Positions 41,775 to 50,545 of a stretch of 64,000 nucleotides of DNA are shown piece after piece. Source of the stretch: Hymenobacter amundsenii (lineage in GTDB: Bacteria > Bacteroidota > Bacteroidia > Cytophagales > Hymenobacteraceae). Location of the stretch: positions 34,960-98,959 of the forward strand of contig NZ_NIRR01000014.1 of assembly GCF_002204745.1 (NCBI RefSeq), given 5' to 3'. Under the pieces are notes generated by a model. It was not told the origin of the DNA. It made no database searches and saw only the letters and a list, made by a program, of their open reading frames with translations. Position 1 is the stretch's first letter. The number at the start of each line of letters is the position of its first letter. The position numbers and the translations under genes were made by a program.

Positions 41775-43430
41775 ATGTCCTTTCCTTCTTTGCTGCGCCG
41801 GTCCGTGCTGGGGCTCGCGCTAAGCTTTCCCCTCCTGGCTTCGGCCCAATCGGTGGCCCCCGCTCCCCCCGAAACCGTCACGCCCGATGCCGCCGCCCTC
41901 CGGCAGTGGTACCTACTCGACCCCACCGCCGACCGCGTGATGGGCGTGAGCGTGAACCGCGCCTACCAGGAGCTGCTGGCCGGTAAGCCCACCACGCCCG
42001 TCGTGGTGGCCGTCATTGATGCCGGCATCGATACTGCCCACGCCGACCTGCGGCGCATTTTGTGGCGCAACGCCCGCGAAATTGCCGGCAATGGCCTCGA
42101 CGACGATAACGACGGCTACGTGGACGACGTGCACGGCTGGAACTACCTGGGCGGGGCCGACGGCCGCAACATCAACCTCGAAACGCTCGAAGACACCCGC
42201 CTGCTGGCCCAGCTGCAACCCAAGTACCTGGGTAAGAGCCGCGCCGCCCTGCCCGCCGCCCAGCGCCCCGAGTACGACCTCTATCTAAAAGTAAAGAAGA
42301 GCTACGACGCCAAGGTGAAGGAAAACACCGACCGCCTGAAGCAGTACGGCCAAGTGTACGCCGACAATGCCCAGGTCGCCGATCTGGTCCGCCTCAACCT
42401 AGGCGTGGAGCGCCTCGATACGGCCACGCTGCGCAACCCGCCTACTTCCGACCCCAAAATGCGCCAGCTCACCGGCCAGCTCTACCAGATGCTGCTGCCC
42501 ACCGGTTTCGCGTCGCTGGATGATATTCTGGCCGAGATGAAGAACGGCCTCAAGGAAACCCAGGACCAGCTCGACTACGGCCTCAACCTCAAGTTCAACC
42601 CCCGCCCCATCGTGGGCGACGACCCCGCCAACGCCGGCCAGCGCAACTACGGCAACCCCGACGTAGCCGGACCCGACCCCCTGCACGGCACCCACGTGGC
42701 CGGCATCATCGGGGCCGACCGCACCAACGCGGCCGGCATCCTGGGCATCGCGCCTGACGTCCGGATTATGGCCGTGCGGGCCGTGCCCGACGGCGACGAG
42801 CGCGACAAGGACGTGGCCAACGCCATCCGCTTCGCCGCCGACCACGGCGCCAGCATCATCAACATGAGCTTCGGCAAGTACTACTCGCCCCAGCGCCCCG
42901 CCGTGGAAGAGGCTATTCGCTACGCCGACAGCAAGGGCGTACTGCTAATTCATTCGGCCGGCAACGAAAACAACGACCTCGACAAAACCCTCCAATACCC
43001 GGCCCCGGTGTTCAGCAATGGCCAGCGCATTCCGAACCTGATTACGGTGGGCGCATCCTCGCGCGACAACGACGCCGGCCTGGCCGCCGAGTTCTCCAAC
43101 TTCGGCAAAACCCAGGTCGATGTGTTCGCGCCCGGCAACCAGATTTACTCCACCCTGCCCGGGGGCCGCTACGGCAACCTGAGTGGCACAAGCATGGCCG
43201 CCCCGGTGGTTACGGGCATCGCGGCTACGCTCAAAAGCTATTTCCCCCAGCTCACGGCCGCCGACCTCAAGCGCATCATTCTGGCCTCGGCCCAGCCCCT
43301 GCACACCAAAGTGCGCCAGCCCGGCGGCACCAAGCTGGTCGATTTCGCCGACCTCTCCAACACCGGCGGCATCGTGAATCTCTACCGCGCCGTGCAGCTG
43401 GCTCAGCAAAGCACGCCGGCTGTGAAGTGA
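41775..43430 (+). CDS. Subtilisin-like S8 family serine protease
   Basis: A 551-aa exported protease with a signal peptide (ending SAQS). The catalytic triad is Asp82 in VVAVIDAGIDTAHADL, His304 in DPLHGTHVAGIIGA, and Ser473 in LSGTSMAAPVVTG; the oxyanion Asn is in IHSAGNENND. The distance between Asp and His is 222 residues instead of the usual 30-60. A mostly helical, charged insert (KKSYDAKVKENTDRLKQYG ...) fills it. No propeptide or T9SS tail is obvious. It probably degrades proteins outside the cytoplasm. Confidence 0.93.
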   Translation: MSFPSLLRRSVLGLALSFPLLASAQSVAPAPPETVTPDAAALRQWYLLDPTADRVMGVSVNRAYQELLAGKPTTPVVVAVIDAGIDTAHADLRRILWRNAREIAGNGLDDDNDGYVDDVHGWNYLGGADGRNINLETLEDTRLLAQLQPKYLGKSRAALPAAQRPEYDLYLKVKKSYDAKVKENTDRLKQYGQVYADNAQVADLVRLNLGVERLDTATLRNPPTSDPKMRQLTGQLYQMLLPTGFASLDDILAEMKNGLKETQDQLDYGLNLKFNPRPIVGDDPANAGQRNYGNPDVAGPDPLHGTHVAGIIGADRTNAAGILGIAPDVRIMAVRAVPDGDERDKDVANAIRFAADHGASIINMSFGKYYSPQRPAVEEAIRYADSKGVLLIHSAGNENNDLDKTLQYPAPVFSNGQRIPNLITVGASSRDNDAGLAAEFSNFGKTQVDVFAPGNQIYSTLPGGRYGNLSGTSMAAPVVTGIAATLKSYFPQLTAADLKRIILASAQPLHTKVRQPGGTKLVDFADLSNTGGIVNLYRAVQLAQQSTPAVK

Positions 43431-43456
43431 TTAGGGAGCAAGAGGGCGGGTAAAAA

Positions 43457-43565
43457 AGAACGTCATTCTGAGCGGAGCCGAAGAATCTCTACCGTAATGC
43501 TAATTCTAACGCTGAGGGTTATCTATTACGGTAGAGATCCTTCGTCCCGTTCTGAATGACGTTCT
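43457..43565. repeat. Palindromic intergenic repeat, copy G
   Basis: Outer arms AGAACGTCATT and AATGACGTTCT pair exactly. The stem continues through CTCTACCGTAAT and ATTACGGTAGAG with a few mismatches. Confidence 0.8.
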
Positions 43566-43606
43566 ATCTTACCCATCTTTAACCCGCTCTGCCCCCTACT
43601 CTACCT

Positions 43607-44572
43607 ATGCTGATTCCGCAACTGCTGTTCCTGCGCAAGCTCCAGGGCTCCGACGATTCGCCGCCGCCACGCCAGCGCCGGCCAGTTCCCGGCCGCCGCA
43701 CGGCCCGCGACCGGCGCTGGTGGCGGCGGCAGGTAGTGAGTGTGCTGCTGCTGGCGGCGGGCGTGTTCTCGGCCGGTTTCGGGCTTGAAAGCTTCCTGCT
43801 GCCCGGCGGCTTTCTGGACGGGGGCGTAACCGGCGTGTCGCTGCTGCTGCGGCAGGTGTTCGGGTTGCACTTGTCAGTCCTGATTGTGGTGCTCAACGTG
43901 CCGTTCATGATTATGGCCGGCCAGCAGCTGGGCCGGGGCGTGGCGATGCGGACGCTGCTGGCCGTGCTGGCCCTGGCGCTGGTACTGGCCACCGTGCATT
44001 TTCCGATTGTGACGCACGACAAGCTCCTGATTTCCGTGTTTGGGGGCTTTTTTCTCGGGGCCGGTATCGGGCTGGCCATGCGCGGGGGCGGCGTGCTCGA
44101 CGGCACCGAAATCATGGCCATCTACCTGAGCCGTAAAACCAGCCTCTCGGTCGGCGACATTGTGCTGGTTTTCAACATCGTAATTTTCGGCGTAGCTGCC
44201 TACGTGCTATCGGTCGAAACGGCCCTGTACTCCATTTTGGCCTACCTCTCGGCGGCCAAAACCATCGACTTTGTCATTGATGGCATTGAGGAATACACCG
44301 GCGTCACCATCGTATCGGGCCGCTCGGAGGCCATCCGGCGCATGATTACCGAAAAGCTGGGCCGCGGGGCCACCGTGTACAACGGCAAGCGTGGCTACGG
44401 CACCCGCGGCGCCCAGCCCCAACCCGTCGATATCGTGTTCACCGTCATCACCCGCCTCGAACTCGCCCAGCTCCGGGCCGAAGTCGAGCTAATCGACCGC
44501 CAGGCCTTTATGGTCATGCACAGCGTGAAAGACACCAAAGGCGGCATGATCAAGAAGCGGCCATTGCACTAA
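43607..44572 (+). CDS. YitT family membrane protein (DUF2179 C-terminus)
   Basis: The 321-aa inner-membrane protein has a basic N-terminus, about six helices (residues 43-215) with the YitT pattern LLPGGFLDGGVTGVSLLL and GGGVLDGTEIMAIYLSRK, and a C-terminal DUF2179 domain (YTGVTIVSGRSEAIRRMITEKLGRGATVYNGKRGY). The role of the family is not established. The gene is preceded by a palindromic repeat and is followed 57 bp later by the MOSC gene on the same strand. Confidence 0.92.
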   Translation: MLIPQLLFLRKLQGSDDSPPPRQRRPVPGRRTARDRRWWRRQVVSVLLLAAGVFSAGFGLESFLLPGGFLDGGVTGVSLLLRQVFGLHLSVLIVVLNVPFMIMAGQQLGRGVAMRTLLAVLALALVLATVHFPIVTHDKLLISVFGGFFLGAGIGLAMRGGGVLDGTEIMAIYLSRKTSLSVGDIVLVFNIVIFGVAAYVLSVETALYSILAYLSAAKTIDFVIDGIEEYTGVTIVSGRSEAIRRMITEKLGRGATVYNGKRGYGTRGAQPQPVDIVFTVITRLELAQLRAEVELIDRQAFMVMHSVKDTKGGMIKKRPLH

Positions 44573-44617
44573 GGGCTGGTTGTTGGTTGTCAGTGGCCAC
44601 TGACAACCGGCAACTGA

Positions 44618-44625
44618 TATCTTTG
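44618..44625 (+). promoter_or_regulatory. Perfect -7 box four bases before the MOSC ATG
   Basis: TATCTTTG matches TAnnTTTG exactly and is followed by CCTC and the ATG at 44630. No TTG stands at the ideal distance. If used, the mRNA would be leaderless or nearly so. Confidence 0.45.
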
Positions 44626-44629
44626 CCTC

Positions 44630-45460
44630 ATGGCTGCTCCCCTCCTGCTCACCGACCTCTACATTTACCCTGTAAAATCGCTCGGCGGCATCCGCCTCAC
44701 GGAGGCTGTGGTAGAACCCCGGGGCCTGCGCCACGACCGCCGCTGGCTGATCGTGGATGAACGCAACCGGTTCATGACCCAGCGGCAGACCGCGGCCATG
44801 GCTCACCTGAAAGTAGCACCCGCCCACAACGGCTTCCTGCTCAGCCATCAGGAGCGGCCCGATATGCTGCCGCTGTACGTGCCGTTTGCGGGCACACCGG
44901 AAAAAACACTCTTTGTCACCATCTGGGACGATATGGTGTTCGCTTGGCGGGCCCAGCCCGAGTGCGACGAATGGCTGTCGGAGGTGCTGGGCCAATCGTG
45001 CAAGCTGGTGTACATGTCGGATATGGTGCGCCGCGACGTAGAGCCCGACTACAACCCCGAGGGCCAGCTGGTCAGCTTCGCCGACGGCTACCCCTTCCTG
45101 CTCATCGGTCAGGAATCGTTGGCCGAGCTGAACGGCCGCCTGACCGAGCAAGTAGGCATGGACCGTTTCCGACCCAACCTCGTATTCAGCGGCGGCGCGG
45201 CTTTCGCCGAAGATGACTGGGCCGAATTCACCATCGGCAGGGTAGCCTTCCGGGCCGTGCGGGCCTGTGGGCGCTGCATACTAACCACCATCGACCAAAC
45301 CACGGCCCAGAAAAACCCCACCGGGGAGCCGCTGCGCACCTTAGCCGCCTACCGCAACCAGGATGGCAAAGCCATGTTCGGCCAGAACGTAACCACTACC
45401 GCTGCTGCCGGTCCGGTGCGCGTGGGCGACACGGTAACGGTAAGCAGCTACAAGGCTTAG
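44630..45460 (+). CDS. MOSC domain protein
   Basis: The 276-aa cytosolic protein has an N-terminal MOSC beta-barrel (LYIYPVKSLGGIRLTEAVVEPRGLRHDRRWLIVDERNRFMTQRQ) and a MOSC core with the conserved Cys in VRACGRCILTTID, preceded by RFRPNLVFSGG. MOSC proteins bind a molybdenum cofactor or carry sulfur and reduce N-hydroxylated compounds in characterised members. Length and motif order are normal. No molybdopterin genes lie nearby. Confidence 0.93.
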   Translation: MAAPLLLTDLYIYPVKSLGGIRLTEAVVEPRGLRHDRRWLIVDERNRFMTQRQTAAMAHLKVAPAHNGFLLSHQERPDMLPLYVPFAGTPEKTLFVTIWDDMVFAWRAQPECDEWLSEVLGQSCKLVYMSDMVRRDVEPDYNPEGQLVSFADGYPFLLIGQESLAELNGRLTEQVGMDRFRPNLVFSGGAAFAEDDWAEFTIGRVAFRAVRACGRCILTTIDQTTAQKNPTGEPLRTLAAYRNQDGKAMFGQNVTTTAAAGPVRVGDTVTVSSYKA

Positions 45461-45582
45461 TGGAATCGTTGCGGCATAGCCTAGCTGGGTGGTTGCAGTA
45501 ACTAGAAATGCTGATTCCACGGTACACCGGGCGTTTTCTCGGCTTAAACCTTTTTTAATATATCTATTAGTGTGCTAGCGTT

Positions 45583-45612
45583 TTGCCAGGCTGCAAAAAT
45601 ACGATACCTTTG
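45583..45612 (+). promoter_or_regulatory. Strong Bacteroidota promoter
   Basis: TTG (45583-45585) is followed after exactly 19 nt by TACCTTTG (45605-45612), a perfect match to TTG-N19-TAnnTTTG. It drives the DUF547 gene; transcription should begin near 45618, giving a leader of about 65 nt. Confidence 0.85.
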
Positions 45613-45684
45613 AAAAAACAATATCATCCCGGATAATACATATACTTTTTCGGGAGTTGTTGTTGCCTGCTCTCTTTTCTCATT

Positions 45685-46491
45685 ATGCCTCTGCCTTCGC
45701 CTATTCGCCGCCTGCTGCTACTTGCGGCATTGGTATTGCTGGCCACGGCGAGCCGGGCCGCAGGCAACCCGCAACTAGAGCAACTCCAGCAGGTCTGGAA
45801 TAGCTTACTGCACCACTACGTCACGGCCGAGGGCCGCGTGGATTATGAGGCCCTGCTCGATGCTGACGATGACCAGCTGCGGGGTTATCTGCTAAGCTTG
45901 CGCAAAGTGCAGCCTGCCGCCACCTGGACGCCCGATGAAACCAAGGCCTTCTGGCTTAACACCTACAACGCCGCTGCTACCTACCTAGTACTGGAATATT
46001 ACCCCGTTGCCAGCATCAACGATATCCGCGTCAAAACCGTCGGTGGTTACGAGTCGGCTTGGGAAACGGTGGCCGTGAACGTGGGTGGTCGCAACTATTC
46101 GCTCAACCAGATTGAGCGGGAAATGCTGCGCGACCAGTTCCACGACCCGCGCATACACTTCGCCCTCACCTACGGCGCGGCAGCGGCGGCCCCGTTGCGG
46201 GCCGAGGCGTATGAGGGTAGCCAACTCAACCGCCAGCTCGACGAGCAGACCCGCCACTTTCTCAACGATTCGGCCCTCAACCAACTCAGCCCCCAGCAAA
46301 TCCGCCTTTCGGATTTGTTTCGGGCCTACGCGCCCGAGTTCGGGTCGGAACCCGAGCTGCTGGCCTTTATCAACCGCTACGCCCACGCGCCGGTACTGCC
46401 TGCTGCGACTATCGATTATCTCTCCTTCAACTGGGCGCTCAACAACCGGAGCACGCTCAGCAGTACGCAGGCCCTGAGAGCCAAGAAGTAG
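45685..46491 (+). CDS. DUF547 family exported protein
   Basis: The 268-aa product has a signal peptide (ending TASRAAG) and a DUF547 domain: YEALLDADDDQLRGYL, WTPDETKAFWLNTYNAAATYLVLEYYPVASI, NQIEREMLRDQFHDPRIHFALTYGAAAAAPLRAEAY. The usual Cys in the last block is replaced by Ala, and most Ser/Cys-like positions are Ala. The family has no assigned function, though a papain-like fold has been suggested. It has its own strong promoter and is followed by a perfect terminator, so it is monocistronic. Confidence 0.9.
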   Translation: MPLPSPIRRLLLLAALVLLATASRAAGNPQLEQLQQVWNSLLHHYVTAEGRVDYEALLDADDDQLRGYLLSLRKVQPAATWTPDETKAFWLNTYNAAATYLVLEYYPVASINDIRVKTVGGYESAWETVAVNVGGRNYSLNQIEREMLRDQFHDPRIHFALTYGAAAAAPLRAEAYEGSQLNRQLDEQTRHFLNDSALNQLSPQQIRLSDLFRAYAPEFGSEPELLAFINRYAHAPVLPAATIDYLSFNWALNNRSTLSSTQALRAKK

Positions 46492-46518
46492 CCGGGGCGG
46501 CCAACTCCGGCCCGCGCT

Positions 46519-46550
46519 GCCCCGTACCGCTGAGCGGTACGGGGCTTTTT
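46519..46550 (+). terminator. Rho-independent terminator
   Basis: A perfect 12-bp stem (GCCCCGTACCGC, loop TGA, GCGGTACGGGGC) is followed by five T. Confidence 0.92.
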
Positions 46551-46577
46551 ATGCCCCTCCGGTTTTCCGCCTGCCCT

Positions 46578-47246
46578 ATGAATCTCGCTCTCGTTCTCGC
46601 TTTTCTGCGCGACCTCGCCGCCCACAACCACAAAGCCTGGATGGACGAGCACCGCCCCCGCTACTACGCGGCCCGCACCGAATACACGGCCCTGGTAGCC
46701 GAGCTGCTGAGATTGGCAGCGGCCGACCTCGAACCGGGTTTGCGCGGCCTGCGCCCCGCCGACCTGATGTTTCGCATCAACAAAAACGACCGTTCCCAGC
46801 TCGACCCCGAGCCGTACAAGCGCAACATGGGCGCCGGCTTTAAGCCCGGCGGGCGGCACAGCGCCCGGGCCGGCTACTTCGTGGCCGTGCAGCCCGGCGG
46901 CGGCACCTACGTGGGCGCCGGCTACCGGCGGCCCGCCCCAGAGGAGTTGGCCCGCATTCGCCAAGAAATTCATTACAGCGGGCCCACCTTTCACGCCCTG
47001 CGGCAGAACGCAACGCTACTCCATCACTTCCCCGCTGGCCTCGACCAGTCGCAAGCCCTGAGAACGGCCCCTAAAGGCTACCTCCGCACCGACCCCGACA
47101 TCGAGTGGCTGCGCCTGAAAAGCTTCTTCGTCTGGCAGCACTTTCCCGACGCCGATGTGGTGCGGCCCGACTTCGCGGCCCGCGTGCTCGAAGCCTGGCA
47201 AGCGGCTAGGCCACTGGTTGCGTTTCTGAACCATGCCCTGGAATAA
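46578..47246 (+). CDS. DUF2461 family protein
   Basis: The 222-aa cytosolic product matches DUF2461 (TIGR02453): FLRDLAAHNHKAWMDEHRPRYYAARTEYTALVAELL, LMFRINKNDRSQLDPEPYKRNMGAGF, GYFVAVQPGGGTYVGAGYRRP and LKSFFVWQHFPDADV. The function of the family is not known. ATG 46578 follows the terminator of the previous gene; an earlier ATG at 46551 abuts the T tract and is unlikely. Confidence 0.9.
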   Translation: MNLALVLAFLRDLAAHNHKAWMDEHRPRYYAARTEYTALVAELLRLAAADLEPGLRGLRPADLMFRINKNDRSQLDPEPYKRNMGAGFKPGGRHSARAGYFVAVQPGGGTYVGAGYRRPAPEELARIRQEIHYSGPTFHALRQNATLLHHFPAGLDQSQALRTAPKGYLRTDPDIEWLRLKSFFVWQHFPDADVVRPDFAARVLEAWQAARPLVAFLNHALE

Positions 47247-47260
47247 GGTAAAAATCAACG

Positions 47261-47321
47261 AAAACAGGCCTAAACCAAAGCCCGGCAGATTGCCACTTAC
47301 TTTGATTTAGGCCTGCTTTTT
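47261..47321. terminator. Bidirectional terminator
   Basis: CAGGCCTAAACCAAAG and CTTTGATTTAGGCCTG pair with one mismatch over a 19-nt loop. A and T tracts flank the stem on both sides. It lies between convergent genes. Confidence 0.88.
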
Positions 47322-47333
47322 CGCGTATTCCTA

Positions 47334-47957
47334 CTAGAATAGCCCAAATAACGTGCTATTGATTTTCTCGATGATGACACTCAGGTCCTCGGGGTTATTC
47401 ACGTAATCGAGGTTATTGACGTCGACGATGAGCAGCTTGCCGTGGCTATAACCGCGAATCCACTCCTCGTAATGCTCGTTGAGGTGCTTGAGGTAATCGA
47501 TCTTGATATTGTTCTCGTAGTCACGGTTGCGGCGCTCGATTTGCTGCACCAGCTTGGGCAGATCGGCCCGCAGGTAGAGCAACAGGTCGGGCGGGTCTAC
47601 CATGCTGATCATCGACTCGAACAAGCCCAGGTAGTTCTGGTAATCACGCTCACTCATCAGGCCCGACTGGCTGAGGTTGGCCGCGAAAATGTGGGCATCC
47701 TCGTAAATCGTGCGGTCCTGAATGACGCCTTTGTTGGTCTTTTGGATCTGTTTGATCAGCTGCGTCTGGCGGAAGCGGCTGTTGAGAAAATACACCTGCA
47801 AGTGGAAGGCCCACCGTGGCATATCGTCGTAGAAATCCTTCAGATAGGGGTTGTGGTCTACATCTTCGAGGAAGACTTCCCAGTTGAAATGATGGGCCAG
47901 CTTGTTGGCCAGCGTGGTTTTGCCGGCCCCGATGTTGCCGACGATTGCAATGTGCAT
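47334..47957 (-). CDS. Deoxynucleoside kinase
   Basis: The 207-aa cytosolic enzyme phosphorylates deoxynucleosides in the salvage pathway. It has a P-loop (G7-N-I-G-A-G-K-T-T) and the family's EDVDHNPYLKDFYDD and YFLNSRFRQTQLIKQIQ segments. The DRTIYEDAHIFAANL block carries the Asp-Arg-Thr motif, and a late lid RNRDYENN closes the fold. It resembles deoxyadenosine/deoxyguanosine kinases of Bacteroidota and Firmicutes. The specificity cannot be set from motif reading alone. GC is lower than in the neighbours but the family is universal here. Confidence 0.92.
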   Translation of the reverse strand: MHIAIVGNIGAGKTTLANKLAHHFNWEVFLEDVDHNPYLKDFYDDMPRWAFHLQVYFLNSRFRQTQLIKQIQKTNKGVIQDRTIYEDAHIFAANLSQSGLMSERDYQNYLGLFESMISMVDPPDLLLYLRADLPKLVQQIERRNRDYENNIKIDYLKHLNEHYEEWIRGYSHGKLLIVDVNNLDYVNNPEDLSVIIEKINSTLFGLF

Positions 47958-48081
47958 AAGTGAGGGGCGAAAAAGCAGAGCCCCAAAAATAGCAGTTCCC
48001 GGCCGAACCCAACACAGCCTCAGGCTACCCGTTGTTTTATGTAATTCGTTATCTGTACATTACAACTCTAATCCTCACGCC

Positions 48082-48552
48082 ATGAACAATCTGTCCCTTG
48101 TTCCTCTAGGCTCCCTGACCGACACCAACGGCAAGCCGCTCGTGGATATCCAGCACTCGCCCGAACGCGGTTTGGTTTATGTGCAATGGTTTGGCAACCT
48201 AACCAGCCGCGAAGTAGTTCAGGTGGCGCGCAGCTACCTCGACATCCAGACCAAGCTCCACAACCCACTCCTACTCAATGACAAACGCCTGGCAACCGGC
48301 GACTGGAGCGAGGCGATGGAATGGCTGGAATATGAGTGGCTGCCCGCATGTATACACGCGGGGCTGCGCACCATAGCCTACGTTTTCTCCCCCGATATGC
48401 ACAACCAGCTGGCCAGCTTGGATTTCTATGAGCGGGTGCAGCAGCATCTGCACCTTAAGCTATTCTACGACATGCCCGCAGCTCTGCAGTGGCTGCAGCA
48501 ACGGAGCCAGTCTTCTGCCTCTGGCTTTGAGGCAATGGACACTTCTACGTAA
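48082..48552 (+). CDS. Small soluble protein, STAS/SpoIIAA-like
   Basis: The 156-aa product has no signal peptide. Its order of elements (LVDIQHSPERGLVYVQWFGNLTSREVVQVARSYLDIQTKL, LLLNDKRLATGDWSEAMEWLE, RTIAYVFSPDMHNQLASLDFYERV) resembles the alpha/beta fold of SpoIIAA-like (STAS-related) proteins. Bacteroidota have many such single-domain proteins of unknown role. GC is a little lower than around it. ATG 48082 is used; the frame upstream overlaps the divergent kinase gene. Confidence 0.65.
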   Translation: MNNLSLVPLGSLTDTNGKPLVDIQHSPERGLVYVQWFGNLTSREVVQVARSYLDIQTKLHNPLLLNDKRLATGDWSEAMEWLEYEWLPACIHAGLRTIAYVFSPDMHNQLASLDFYERVQQHLHLKLFYDMPAALQWLQQRSQSSASGFEAMDTST

Positions 48553-48572
48553 AGGCAACCTATAATACGCCA

Positions 48573-48631
48573 CTCAAAGCATCGGCCTCGCCGCCCCAAT
48601 TATACCAGGGCGGCGGGGCCGATGCTTTGAG
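48573..48631. terminator. Strong hairpin between convergent genes
   Basis: CTCAAAGCATCGGCC and GGCCGATGCTTTGAG pair, and the stem continues through CGCCGCC/GGCGGCG with one bulge. No T tract follows, so the ending may be through stem strength alone. Confidence 0.7.
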
Positions 48632-48650
48632 CGACCAGTCATCAGGCAAA

Positions 48651-49286
48651 TCACTCGCGGATGGCATCCTTCACGTCGCGGGCTTTTTCCAGGGTTCGGA
48701 ATTCGCCCTGCAAGGTGCGGATGCGCAGACGTTCCTCCAGCGAAAGGTCAGTGCGAACCTGCTCATAGCGGGCATTCAGACGGCTGAGCACGTCGCTGGC
48801 GGCAACCCACTCCGTCTGCGACCAGCCTTTTTTCTCGGTTCGCATGGTTTCTACCAAGCGCAGGTACAAGTCGGGTAAGTCGGTAGCGCGCACCCGGCTG
48901 ATGTTCACTTTTTGCCCCAGCATCCGGTCCTGGGCCTGAGCGGCAGTGGGTTGCTGGCGGGCCGTGGCCTCCAGGCTATCCTGGCGGGCGGCCCACTGCT
49001 CGTAGCGGGTTTTCTGGGTTTTGTATTCCCGTTTGCCATCGGCGCTCAAGCTGTCCACGGCTTGGTCGAGGCGGCGGCTCTGGCGGTCGAACTCCGACGA
49101 TATTTTGGGCAGTTCGCGGCGGGTGGCCACAGTAGCCCGCTCGACCTGCGTGCCGACCCAGCTGCTGAAGTCGCTCAGTGTACGTTCGAGGCTGTCATTA
49201 GGGCGGGTCGTTTGCTGGGCCGTGGCGGGGGCCGCTAGCAATAGGCCCATAGGCAGTAGCAGCGCGGAGAAGGCCATCATTTTCAT
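48651..49286 (-). CDS. Exported coiled-coil protein of unknown function
   Basis: The 211-aa product has a signal peptide (ending PATAQQ) and a mature part that is almost entirely helical and charged, with heptad-like spacing (SSEFDRQSRRLDQAVDSL, DRMLGQKVNISRV, EERLRIRTLQGEFRTLEKARDVKDAIRE). No named domain is recognised. A periplasmic coiled-coil protein is the best description. ATG 49286 is taken, with ATG 49280 also possible. It diverges from the acetyltransferase gene. Confidence 0.72.
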   Translation of the reverse strand: MKMMAFSALLLPMGLLLAAPATAQQTTRPNDSLERTLSDFSSWVGTQVERATVATRRELPKISSEFDRQSRRLDQAVDSLSADGKREYKTQKTRYEQWAARQDSLEATARQQPTAAQAQDRMLGQKVNISRVRATDLPDLYLRLVETMRTEKKGWSQTEWVAASDVLSRLNARYEQVRTDLSLEERLRIRTLQGEFRTLEKARDVKDAIRE

Positions 49287-49439
49287 AGGAACGGAAGTTA
49301 GGTCGGGGTGAAAAAGGAACTGAGGGCTGTATAGGGTTAGCCCCAGCAGCCGGTTGGATGAGGCAATTTCCGGCCCAAAACGGCTAAGTGAGCCTAAAGG
49401 GTTCGGTTTTGCCGCGAATTATGCCGTTTTTTGCCCGCT

Positions 49440-49964
49440 ATGTCAGTTTCTGCCGCCGCTCCCGCGCACATCCAGCCCGCCACCTCCGCCGATATTCCGA
49501 CTATTCTGGAGCTGGCCGAAGCCACCTGGGAGCCCACCTACCGCTTCATCATTTCGCGCGAACAACTGGAATACATGTACCGCGTGATTTACACGGCGGC
49601 CTCCCTAGAGCGGCAGATGAGCGAGCAGGGCCACCGGTTTCTGCTCGTGTACGTGGCGGGTCAGGCCTGCGGTTACGCCTCTTTTTCGACCCAGGATGAG
49701 CCGGGCTTTTATAAGCTACACAAGATTTACGTGTTACCCTCGCACCAGGGCCAGGGCTTGGGCCAGCAGCTCATTGGGGCCGTCGAGCAGGCCGTGCGCG
49801 AAGCCGGCGGCCACATGCTCGACCTGAACGTGAACCGCCACAATCCCGCCCTGGCCTTTTATGAGCACTTGGGCTTCCAACGCCACCACGAAGAGGATAT
49901 TGCCATCGGCCCCTACTGGATGAACGACTACGTGATGCGGAAGGAAGTAAGAGGTGAGAGGTGA
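49440..49964 (+). CDS. GNAT family N-acetyltransferase
   Basis: The 174-aa cytosolic enzyme transfers acetyl groups from acetyl-CoA. The core reads [61 protein letters not shown] (the acetyl-CoA-binding Q/R-x-x-G-x-G/A loop) and [20 protein letters not shown]. The substrate is unknown. ATG 49440 is used. The last residues (EVRGER) and the stop come from a 7-bp tandem repeat, so the native C-terminus may have been replaced by that array. Confidence 0.92.
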   Translation: MSVSAAAPAHIQPATSADIPTILELAEATWEPTYRFIISREQLEYMYRVIYTAASLERQMSEQGHRFLLVYVAGQACGYASFSTQDEPGFYKLHKIYVLPSHQGQGLGQQLIGAVEQAVREAGGHMLDLNVNRHNPALAFYEHLGFQRHHEEDIAIGPYWMNDYVMRKEVRGER

Positions 49965-50048
49965 GAGGTGAGAGGTGAGAGGTGAGAGGTGAGAGGTGAG
50001 AGGTGAGAGGTGAGAGGTGAGAGGTGAGAGGTGAGAGGTGAGAGGTGA
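49951..50048. repeat. Heptamer tandem repeat (GAGGTGA)14
   Basis: Fourteen exact copies of GAGGTGA. The first copies encode the end of the acetyltransferase, and its TGA stop (49962-49964) lies in the second copy. Because 7 is not a multiple of 3, every 21 bp has a TGA in each forward frame. Confidence 0.97.
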
Positions 50049-50148
50049 AGTACTAGCTCGTAGCGGGCAGGTTGCGGGGGATAGCACTTTTCTTCTGCCT
50101 AATTTACCGCCTCATTCACGCATTCACCGAGTCACTCATTCACTGTAC

Positions 50149-50424
50149 ATGGCTACTAAACTCACTGTTCTCAGCAACGGCTCCCTCCGGGTAGAGGGTA
50201 CCGATTTCGAACTCGTTGATGCCCAGGGCAACACCTACGGCCTCGGCGGCCGCGAGCGGATCAGCATCTGCCGCTGCGGCCTATCGGCCAACAAGCCTTA
50301 CTGCGACGGTTCGCACAAAGGCCACTTCGAGCACGACGCCACCGCCTTCGATTTGCCCGCCCCCGGAACGGCCCCGGCAAAGCCGACCCCACCGCCCGCC
50401 ACCCCCGATCAGCCCTTGGGCTAA
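50149..50424 (+). CDS. CDGSH iron-sulfur domain protein
   Basis: The 91-aa protein has one CDGSH motif: ICRCGLSANKPYCDGSHKGHF, in which three Cys and one His hold a 2Fe-2S cluster. Small bacterial CDGSH proteins are thought to act in redox or cluster transfer. The C-terminal 25 residues are Pro/Ala-rich. ATG 50149 gives a typical compact protein; upstream in-frame codons read through the tandem array and are rejected. Confidence 0.92.
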   Translation: MATKLTVLSNGSLRVEGTDFELVDAQGNTYGLGGRERISICRCGLSANKPYCDGSHKGHFEHDATAFDLPAPGTAPAKPTPPPATPDQPLG

Positions 50425-50443
50425 ATCTAGCGCATTGCCAAAA

Positions 50444-50489
50444 AACGAGAAATGCCCCCGTTACATCAGTAGCGGGGGCATTTCTCGTT
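50444..50489. terminator. Bidirectional terminator
   Basis: AACGAGAAATGCCCCCG and CGGGGGCATTTCTCGTT are exact complements (17 bp) over a 12-nt loop, with an A tract before the stem that reads as T on the minus strand. Confidence 0.88.
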
Positions 50490-50545
50490 CAATGCAGTGC
50501 GGACCCAACAGCTGAATCCGTTATCGACTAACCGCAGGGCCTAGC

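Noticed and set aside
49951..50048. CRISPR array
   Set aside because: The units are 7 bp and directly adjacent without spacers, so this is a simple tandem repeat. No cas genes are present.
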